From assembly GCF_000213175.1 (NCBI RefSeq), contig NW_009799102.1, positions 1,712,710 to 1,763,552 of the forward strand: a stretch of 50,843 nt of DNA, read 5' to 3'. Source of the DNA: Neurospora tetrasperma FGSC 2508. Lineage: Eukaryota > Ascomycota > Sordariomycetes > Sordariales > Sordariaceae. Positions 43,910 through 50,843 of this stretch are shown here, one piece after another. Below the pieces are notes generated by a model. That model did no database searches. It saw only the letters and a program-made list of their open reading frames with translations, and was not told where the DNA came from. Every line of letters starts with the position of its first letter. Positions within the stretch are counted from its first letter, which is position 1. Both the position numbers and the translations under genes were made by a program.

Positions 43910-45855
43910 ATGAGCTGCAGAAATGCCGAGCCCGGCCATGGTTCACCTGAATCAGATATTGACATGTCGGACAGCTCCTCAGAGTTAAACTGGCCTGGTG
44001 ATCATGAATACGGATTGGATGGTGGTGTCGAAAGGATATGGAAGCGTACGACGAAGCCAGTTGCGGCAATCTTTGTCCACGCAGGTGCAGGGTACCATAG
44101 CATTACGAATGAAAAGGTTCACTTGGAAGCATGCAGCGAGTAAGTTGAGTCAAGAGTCATCAGGTGATCCCTTGCTGATGCGGTTGCAACTAGAGCCTCC
44201 CGTGTCGCCATGAGGTTTCTGAAAGCCGGTGCTTCTGCCCCCGAGGCTGTCGAAGCTGCTATCAGGTGTTTGGAGGACAAAGAGATTACGAATGCCGGCT
44301 TCGGAAGTAATCTCAACATGGATGGAGTTGTCGAATGTGACGCAACTGTAGTCGACCATCTGGGGAGGAGTGGTGCTTGTGGCGCTGTTCCGGGTACGCC
44401 CTAACCGACGGTGCCACATATGAGCGGCCAGAAACGAAATGCTGACACTCGTTGACATATGTAGGCATCAAAAACCCCATCTCGCTTGCCAAGTTGATTC
44501 TGGACAAAAGTAGTCAGCCTCTTTCCCTCCGAAGAGTACCGCCGAATATTCTCGTGGGCCTCGGAGCTAGGGACTTTGCCGAAGAACACGGGATGGCTAC
44601 CGTACCAAACGAATACCTCATTTCCAAGAATGCAAAGGATCGTTTTCTCCGCTGGAAAGAAGACTTGAAAAAGGCGGAAGCAAGACAGATTACTCAAAGT
44701 AGTAACTCCTCTCACATCGCGCAAGTGTCTCTGAGAAACCTAGAGACACATCGCCCGTCGCCGACACCGAGTGACTACGAAAAAGCGGCGGAAACGCTAA
44801 ACGCGTCGACTTTACGACGGGACCACTCGAGTGCGATTCTGACTGGGATATGGAACGAGGGCCAACCCGACTCACCATATGGTAGAGGGTCCCCTTTACT
44901 GGGTGAAAATGGATCACTTGGAAGTGTCCCTTCAGCAATACCTCGCCCACCTCAGAGAAGTCTCACCAACGGAAGCAAGCCAGTCGATCGAGCTGCCATG
45001 AATTACGTGTCAGGTGCTTTTCAGTCACGCGCCACTACTGGCAGCCCAGCCGCCACGAAGAGGGCAGTGGTACGTCACAGTCACAGTGAAGATATTGGCT
45101 ATTTCCCGGCTACTGGGGAAACCCCGAGACGATCTCCGTCATTGTCAACTCATGATGGGTTTGTGAGCGTAAAGGAAGACCACAACCAGAGTCTGAACAC
45201 CATGGAGAACCAATCGGAGGAACAGTCACTTTCGCCCGTCCAGATCAGTGACCCGATGTTTTCGAATGCACCGAAGCAAAAGGAGGACGAAGATCTAATA
45301 ACCGACACCGTTGGTGCAATTGCCATAGACCTAAAAGGGCGCATCGCCGCAGGTTCCTCTTCCGGCGGCATCGGCATAAAACACCGCGGTCGCATCGGTC
45401 CTGCTGCTCTCGTCGGAATCGGAACGGCCGTGATTCCTGAGGATTCTGACGACCACACAGGCACATCGGTAGCCGCCGTCACCAGCGGTACAGGCGAGCA
45501 CATGGCTACCTCGATCGCCTCGGCAAAATGTGCAGAGCGTCTGTTTGAAAGCAGCCGCCGCGGCTTTGGAGGACACAGCATATCGGAGCTAGATGAGCAT
45601 GCGCTGCTAGAGGCCTTCATTCTGGACGATTTCATGGGCCATCCGGGCGTCAAGAACCAACCGTCGGCGGGTGCAATCGGAGTCATGACTGTCAAGAAAG
45701 ATCGGACGGGGTACTACTTTTATTTTGCACACAACACCGATTCTTTTGCACTAGCTAGCATGGCATCAACGGAACGAGAGCCGAGTGTTGTGATGTCGAG
45801 GCTTGGAGAGATTGGGCCGGTGGCTCAGGGTGGACGCAGGATTCGGATTGATTGA
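43910..45855 (+). CDS. Taspase-1-like threonine aspartase (N-terminal nucleophile hydrolase)
   Basis: A member of the type 2 asparaginase/Ntn-hydrolase family that self-cleaves before a threonine, which becomes the nucleophile of a site-specific endopeptidase; the animal enzyme cuts after Asp. Exons 43910-44139, 44194-44393 and 44465-45855 give 606 residues. Family segments are AIFVHAGAGYHS (about 52-63), NAGFGSNLNMDGVVECDAT and ACGAVPGIKNPISLAK in the alpha part; the beta part starts at Asp424/Thr425 in TDTVGAIAID, followed by AAGSSSGGIGIKHRGRIGP and SGTGEHM. Between them lies a poorly conserved Ser/Pro/Glu-rich insertion of about 200 residues, much longer than in the roughly 420-residue human protein. 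Both splice junctions restore conserved sequence. Whether it is a true protease or an asparaginase relative is not decided by sequence. Its target in fungi is unknown to me. Confidence 0.87.
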
Positions 45856-46406
45856 TCCAAGTTATTTGCTGGCGATTGTGACTCTTGGAATTACTCGCTT
45901 AGTGGCTTTTCGTTTGGCTAAGGCTTCCACATTCCAGCTTGAAATTGTCTTCAACGAATTCGGAGCTCGGCATAGAAGGCGTGGATTCAACGGCATTCAT
46001 AGGCAGGCTTAGATGGAACGGCGTTCACGAGCTGATGATACCCTACGTAGTAGTACCCTTTGGAACCGCGAGACTAAGTGGAAGAACCTCAAAAGAATGT
46101 TGCGGAACCTGACTTACCCTAATCGATTTCCTTAAGCTTCTCTATAATAATATTATCTATCATACCCAATTTTTTCATGACTCATGGCGTGGCAGAATTT
46201 AGTGATTCATTAGTGCTCCTCCATCCCTCGTTTTCGCAGTCCACGGAATTGAATTGTTTACACGCCCAGCACACATATCACTGCATGTACCACACGGCCC
46301 GTAAGGCGGCGCAAGTTGGACTTCTCATCAATAAAAGGCTTCGCTAATGATACTGCAATAACGGTTGCAGAAAGGATATCTTTCACCAACAAGGTGACTT
46401 CGTCAC
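45856..46406. other. Convergent 3' intergenic region
   Basis: About 0.55 kb between the taspase (+) and SelO (-) ends. An AT-rich block (about 46140-46215) with AATAATATTATT is consistent with polyadenylation regions. No ORF of note. Confidence 0.5.
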
Positions 46407-48461
46407 TTACGAGCTACAACTGCACTGCATAGCCTTCTTCTGCTGCGGCACATCCCCCGTCCACCTCTCCTCCTCCGCTTTATCACCCTGATAAACGCCC
46501 TTCCCGGTCGGTCCATCCTCAAATTCCTTCCCCGTCCACGCATCCTCAAACGGATGCGTAGCCATATGCAACACCCTCTTGAGCACCTCCCGCTCGCCCT
46601 GCTTCTCCACGCGGCGAATCACCTCGTCCAGAATCCATCCTCTTGGGATAAAGCTAGGGTTAACCTTTTTCATCGCAGCAACACGCTCCTCCGAGTCAGC
46701 TGCGGAGGTCGACCAATCCTCCTCGATCCGCACCCGCCACTTATCCAACCACTCGCCCACGCGCTTGCGAGCCTTTTCTTTGTCGGTTTCCGGTCCAGGC
46801 ACGTCTTCGACTTGGGAGAAAAAGACTTCAGCTGCCTTTTGGCGGGCTTCTTCGGTTTGCAGGTCGGCGGTCTTGAGCGTGCTGAGACGCCGGAAGAAGA
46901 GGTTGTAATCGAGCTCGAGGGCTTCCATAGTGTTGAGGAGGGAGTCGAAGAGTGAGTTAAAATCGGATTCTTTGTACGTCTTGAGCCCGAGGCGCGCCGT
47001 GAATAGGCGCTTGAACTCGCCCATGAAGACGGCTTTGAACTCCTCGCCGGCCTGGGTGATGAGTTTGTGAGCGCGTTCCTCAATGGGTTTCGAGGCGGCT
47101 TCATCGTCGAAGTTGAGCCCATTGGTCACAAAAGATTCGGAGTCGACTTCAGGTCCGGCCCCGATCAGCTCGCCTAGGGCTTCGCCCAGTCGGACTAGGT
47201 TCCACCAGATGATGGTCGCTTGGTTGCGGTAGCTGTAGCGCAGCGCGAAGTCGTCGTGGTTGGGCGTGTAGTTGGGGTCGAAGTTGTCCATAAAGGCGAA
47301 GGGGCCGAAGTCGATGGACAGACCCAAGATGGAGGTATTGTCCGTGTTGAGCACACCGTTCATGAAGCCGTAGATCTGCCACTTGGCAACCGTCAGAGCG
47401 TTGCGCCGGATAATTTCGCGGTAGAGACGGTGGAAGCGGTTTTCTTCGGCTCCAGGGGGGCCTTCGATGGTTTCTTTGGGAATTTCCCGGGGAGGTTCGT
47501 CGCCGGGCGCACCCTCGGGATCGGCTAAGCGCCCAGGAAGCTTGTCCCACCCGCCGAAGACTTCCTCGCCGATGTAGGTGGCTAGTTGCCGGACGAGCTT
47601 GCGGTCGCCGCGCGCCCGGAGGATGTCGAAGTTGCCGAAGCGCAGCCAGCTCTGGGCCATACGGACCACGATGGCGCCGGGCTCCATGGTCTCACGCCGA
47701 ACGCGCGAGTGAGGGAGCAGGCTGATGGCTAGCGCGCGCGTGCTGGGGATACCGAGGGCGTGGAGGTTCTCGCTGACGATAAACTCGCGGATGCTGGAGC
47801 GTAGAACGGCCTTGCCGTCCGCAAAGCGGCTGTAAGGCGTCATGCCGGCCCCTTTGAGCTGAACCTCATACCGGACACCTATTGCCGGGTTGGTTCCCTC
47901 AAACAGAGAGATGGCGCGCCCGTCACCGAGTTGTCCTGCCCATTGACCGAACTGAAAGCCTCCGTAACATTGAGCCCATGGGTAGCCAGGGCCAGAAAGC
48001 GTCTCTTCGTCCCATCCGATGATCTTGTTGCCTACTGCTACTTGGCGAAATTCTTCCGTGTCTGCTTCCGACAGTGCGAGACCTAGGTCGCGCATGGCAG
48101 CTGGAGAGACGGCAAGGAGCTCGGAATCTTGTTGCTTTTCGGGACGAACCCATGTGAAAATGGCATTCTTCACCTGGCGAGGACCAAGGTCATCGCGATC
48201 GGCCTTGTGGCTGTCAGCTGGCGTGGGGAAGGCGGCATCTGGTGGGAGAGAGGCAGTGAAGTGCCATGATTTGGGGAGGGCGGATAGTGTTGTGCCGTCG
48301 GATGAGAGGGGATGTGTCCCGTTCTCGATGGTGGTGCCGTTTGAGGCCATGATATGTTTGGTGGTACTGAAGAAGGCCGAGAAGGGCTGGTTGGCATATG
48401 GAATGCTTTTCAGATGCTGAGCGAGAGCAAGACAGCGGGCTGCGGGTTTCAATGAGCGCAT
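46407..48461 (-). CDS. FMP40: SelO/Fmp40 family mitochondrial protein AMPylase (pseudokinase)
   Basis: Transfers AMP from ATP to Ser/Thr/Tyr of target proteins in mitochondria; linked to redox homeostasis in yeast. A single exon of 684 residues. The N-terminus (MRSLKPAARCLALAQHLKSI) is a basic amphipathic presequence. Conserved blocks are YGGFQFGQWAGQLGDGRAI, QLKGAGMTPYSRFADGKAVL (adenylate-binding Lys and flipped-ATP pocket), RSSIREFIVSE, the catalytic-loop counterpart GVLNTDNTSILGLSID, and the metal-binding IDFGPFAFMD. The extreme C-terminus reads MQCSCSS then TAA: the antepenultimate Cys682 occupies the position of selenocysteine in animal SELENOO, and Cys680 gives a C-x-C arrangement. The stop is TAA, so there is no recoding. 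ATG 48461 is used; the in-frame extension to 48470 begins with TTG. Confidence 0.93.
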   Translation of the reverse strand: MRSLKPAARCLALAQHLKSIPYANQPFSAFFSTTKHIMASNGTTIENGTHPLSSDGTTLSALPKSWHFTASLPPDAAFPTPADSHKADRDDLGPRQVKNAIFTWVRPEKQQDSELLAVSPAAMRDLGLALSEADTEEFRQVAVGNKIIGWDEETLSGPGYPWAQCYGGFQFGQWAGQLGDGRAISLFEGTNPAIGVRYEVQLKGAGMTPYSRFADGKAVLRSSIREFIVSENLHALGIPSTRALAISLLPHSRVRRETMEPGAIVVRMAQSWLRFGNFDILRARGDRKLVRQLATYIGEEVFGGWDKLPGRLADPEGAPGDEPPREIPKETIEGPPGAEENRFHRLYREIIRRNALTVAKWQIYGFMNGVLNTDNTSILGLSIDFGPFAFMDNFDPNYTPNHDDFALRYSYRNQATIIWWNLVRLGEALGELIGAGPEVDSESFVTNGLNFDDEAASKPIEERAHKLITQAGEEFKAVFMGEFKRLFTARLGLKTYKESDFNSLFDSLLNTMEALELDYNLFFRRLSTLKTADLQTEEARQKAAEVFFSQVEDVPGPETDKEKARKRVGEWLDKWRVRIEEDWSTSAADSEERVAAMKKVNPSFIPRGWILDEVIRRVEKQGEREVLKRVLHMATHPFEDAWTGKEFEDGPTGKGVYQGDKAEEERWTGDVPQQKKAMQCSCSS

Positions 48462-49633
48462 CGAAGACAAGACAGTCCAGTCGTCTGGTGGGGGTTTTCA
48501 CGAAGATAATTGGAGTAAGGAGTAATTCTTCTCGGCACTTCACTATGTTATATACGATATTAACCTGGAGGTGGTTGCAGTGGCAATACGCTTTGTGTAT
48601 ATTCTTAGTTACCAGAAGTTTGGGGTAGTTCAACCTAGGGCAATTAGTCAGACGAGGTCTACCTAGGCTCCTATGTTATACACTAGTATGGATTAGAAAC
48701 TCAGGCAAAAGTTTCCAAATACTTTTCAACTGCCAATTGTATGTTCCGTAGACGTGCTGCAAAAGCTCCGGGTGGCGGAAAATCGATCGATTTAACTCAA
48801 CATCCGGCAAGAAAAGAACTCCAGCTTCAGTACACGCTGTTTTAAGGTACGTACCTGAATGCTTATTGTACGAATGACACCTGCCAAGGCTCCACCTGGA
48901 TAGATAAGATAAGGATAGGTACCTGACTACTGAGAACGTTCTCTTACCTTTGCCTCTTGCCAATCCTGCCAATAACTATTGCTTTGCCTCTTCATCAGCC
49001 TTTCAGATGATGATTGATCCCTTGTATGGCTGCTCCCTTCCCATTTGGCCTATTATTCGGCTCGCTCCCTACGAAAACATCCTCCCGGCGCTCTCGGTAT
49101 GGCGTCATAGTCGCGGCCAATCGTGCCCCGCACCCGTGGCTGTTACATAGTAGTGCGGGGTGGAGCTTTGTACCGGTACTTCGTCAGCTTATGTTTACTT
49201 TCTGCCCCTGAATCTCGGACTTGCAAACAACTCCTCGGGCAATACGAGCAACCACAACTAGGAAAATGAAGCTATTCCCAAGTGTAGTAAATTTCCTCGA
49301 AATCCAGCAGATCAACACTTTCCGTACACATCTGAGTTCATTACAAGATAAAGGACACTGGTGGTTCGAGACCCAGTGGATCTAACTATCCCGCATTGCT
49401 GCGTACACTAGAACTAGAACAGGTACCTTGCTGAATAATTGATGTTGTCGTTGCGCCAGCGGGAATAGCAACGGAGTTGTATAAATAGAACGACAACAAC
49501 GTCGCACTTGGCGCCATTGCTCTTCACTTTTATCCACACGGCAATCCAATCCTTGTTGTTCTATATATATTCCCACTCTTGACCACACTTGAGCAGCTTC
49601 ACTGTTCTCCCAACACCAACAGCTTCATTCAAA
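48462..49633. promoter_or_regulatory. Divergent promoter region (SelO / aldo-keto reductase)
   Basis: 1.17 kb between divergent starts; several TACCTAGG/TAGGTACC words occur near 48660 and 48916. A tRNA B-box-like word lies at 49363-49373, but no tRNA folds around it. No ORF is supported. Confidence 0.5.
49480..49488 (+). promoter_or_regulatory. TATA box of the aldo/keto reductase gene
   Basis: TATAAATAG, a near-consensus TATA box, lies 146 bp upstream of the ATG at 49634. A second TATA-like stretch (CTATATATATTCC) at about 49561-49573 is closer and may be in the leader. Confidence 0.5.
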
Positions 49634-50689
49634 ATGAACTCTGCCACCTCCAACTTCGAGGTCGATGCCACCGGCGTCTCACCCAAGCAAATCCACAACC
49701 TCATCCCATCTCTCAAGCTCGCCGATGGCAATGAGATCCCCATGGTTCGTCCCTCTTATCCCTTCTTCCCTTCTTCCTTCCCTCTCCTGCAAACCCACAT
49801 TCTAACACAATCACTTACACTAAAAAAACAGCTCGGCTACGGCCTCGGCACAGCCAACTACAAATCCGGCGACTCCGCCGACACCATCTCCGAGCCTATT
49901 GTCAACGCCACCCTGACCGCTCTCAACGCCGGCTACACGCACCTGGACGGCGCCGAAGTCTACGGCAACGAAGTCGAGCTCGGCAGAGCCATTGCGCAAT
50001 CCAAGCTGCCTCGCTCGTCCCTATACATCACCACTAAGACTATTGTCCGTGCCGGTGACACAGTCACCCAGTCTTTCAACCGCTCGCTCGAGAAGCTCGG
50101 GCTCGATTACGTCGACCTGTACCTCTTGCACTCTCCTTTCTTCGCCAAGAACCCCGAGGAGCTCCAGGCGGCGTGGCGGGAAATGGAAAAGATCAAGGAT
50201 AGCGGGATGGCCAAGTCCATTGGTGTTTCCAATTTCTTGATCTCGCATCTGCAGACCCTGTTTGACATTCCTGGAGGGTTGCAGTACCCGCCCGTCGTTA
50301 ACCAGATTGAATACCATCCTTACCTTCAGCATGTGGTTGAGGGCGAGGATTTGGTCGCGTTTTGTCGGGAGAAGCACATTGCTCTTGAAGCCTATTCGCC
50401 GCTGACGGCCATTACCAAGGCTCGCCCGGGCCCTGTCGACCCCATTTACACGCAGCTGGCCAAGAAGTACGGTGTCAGTGAGGCGGAGATTGCCTTCAGA
50501 TGGTGTCTGGATCAGGGTATTGTGACGCTCACAACGAGTAGCAATGAGGAGAGGCTAAAGGGCTACCTGAAGAAGCTGCCCAGCTTCAAGTTGACACCCA
50601 AGGAGGTCGAGGATATCGCGTCAGCGGGAAAGGAGAAGCATTATAGGGTGTGGTGGACTGAGGAATTCGCTGCAGACGACAGGCATTAA
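49634..50689 (+). CDS. Aldo/keto reductase family oxidoreductase
   Basis: An NADPH-dependent carbonyl reductase of the AKR superfamily, closest in style to fungal 2,5-diketogluconate or GCY/xylose-reductase-like members; the substrate cannot be named. Exons 49634-49744 and 49832-50689 give 322 residues, the usual length. The catalytic tetrad is Asp76 and Tyr81 (YTHLDGAEVYGNE), Lys106 (YITTKT) and His137 (YLLHSPFF). SIGVSNF, NQIEYHPYLQ, LEAYSPL and the C-terminal cofactor segment with SSNEER are all present. The 87-nt intron (donor GTTCGT, acceptor aaaCAG) is a multiple of three and open, so unspliced RNA would add 29 residues before LGYGLGT. The spliced form is preferred because it joins the conserved GNEIPM/LGYGLGT block directly. 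Confidence 0.93.
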   Translation: MNSATSNFEVDATGVSPKQIHNLIPSLKLADGNEIPMVRPSYPFFPSSFPLLQTHILTQSLTLKKQLGYGLGTANYKSGDSADTISEPIVNATLTALNAGYTHLDGAEVYGNEVELGRAIAQSKLPRSSLYITTKTIVRAGDTVTQSFNRSLEKLGLDYVDLYLLHSPFFAKNPEELQAAWREMEKIKDSGMAKSIGVSNFLISHLQTLFDIPGGLQYPPVVNQIEYHPYLQHVVEGEDLVAFCREKHIALEAYSPLTAITKARPGPVDPIYTQLAKKYGVSEAEIAFRWCLDQGIVTLTTSSNEERLKGYLKKLPSFKLTPKEVEDIASAGKEKHYRVWWTEEFAADDRH

Positions 50690-50810
50690 CCCATGGAATC
50701 TGGCCATGAATTATTGTTTTGGTCGGTAGACATGTTAGTCATGCGCTATTATAGTTAATCTCAAGTTGTTGAATGATCCCTAACTCTTGTGAATGTAGGA
50801 GTTGTTCGGT

Positions 50811-50843
<33 letters not shown>
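50690..50843. other. 3' flank ending in a poly-G run
   Basis: The aldo/keto reductase 3' flank is followed by 33 consecutive G from 50811 to the window end. The run may be a real homopolymer or, more likely, an assembly or sequencing artefact at a contig edge. Confidence 0.7.

Noticed and set aside
49363-49373. tRNA B-box-like GGTTCGAGACC
   Set aside because: No 5-bp T-stem, no A-box at the right distance and no cloverleaf could be drawn around it.

Overview
This is a 50.8 kb piece of a filamentous ascomycete nuclear genome, most probably Sordariales (Neurospora or Sordaria type). The signs are short introns (mostly 54-91 nt) with GTAAGT/GTATGT-like donors and CTAAC/CTGAC branch sites, GC-rich wobble codons, long GC-balanced intergenic regions, and gene content and lengths matching that group (353-residue class I ADH, roughly 2,116-residue single-chain NADH-GOGAT). 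I recall that the GOGAT gene (en(am)-2) and adh-1 lie near each other in Neurospora crassa, but I cannot check this here. I see no viral, plasmid, transposon or CRISPR sequence, no credible tRNA or rRNA gene, and no obvious RIP-degraded AT-rich relic.

Layout. 1-4755: no supported gene; the distal end is the GOGAT promoter and leader. 4756-11287 (+): glutamate synthase, four exons. 12176-14644 (+): VTC4 polyphosphate polymerase. 15320-15835 (+): Ctf8 of the alternative clamp loader. 17551-21419 (+): GDE1-type glycerophosphodiesterase (SPX-ankyrin-GDPD). 22670-24187 (+): WW-domain protein with a Gly/Gln/Tyr/Pro-rich tail. 25283-26180 (-): unrecognised secretory-pathway membrane protein with a polyserine tract. 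26971-29322 (+): peroxisomal ABCD half-transporter. 30072-32192 (-): repetitive secreted Ser/Thr-rich protein. 35052-36893 (+): gamma-glutamyltransferase. 37288-38420 (-): alcohol dehydrogenase. 41002-42696 (-): Arp3, seven exons including a 23-nt one. 43910-45855 (+): taspase-like threonine aspartase. 46407-48461 (-): SelO/Fmp40 pseudokinase AMPylase. 49634-50689 (+): aldo/keto reductase. The window ends in a 33-base run of G.

Functional links. VTC4 and GDE1 are two SPX-domain proteins of phosphate homeostasis separated only by ctf8. VTC4 makes vacuolar polyphosphate and GDE1 releases phosphate-bearing glycerol from glycerophosphodiesters. A CACGTG site (the Pho4/NUC-1 recognition sequence) lies 420 bp upstream of VTC4. 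GOGAT and gamma-glutamyltransferase both act on glutamate or glutathione but are 24 kb apart, and nothing suggests a cluster. The remaining genes are ordinary housekeeping functions. No secondary-metabolite or other dedicated gene cluster is visible.

The most distinctive features are a 339-bp near-perfect tandem duplication in the secreted-protein gene (shorter than the length RIP usually recognises), a histidine-rich insert inside the GDE1 catalytic domain, a C-terminal Cys-Ser-Cys-Ser-Ser on SelO where animal orthologues carry selenocysteine, an in-frame retainable intron in the aldo/keto reductase, and the orphan membrane protein. I do not see a convincing undescribed multi-gene system.
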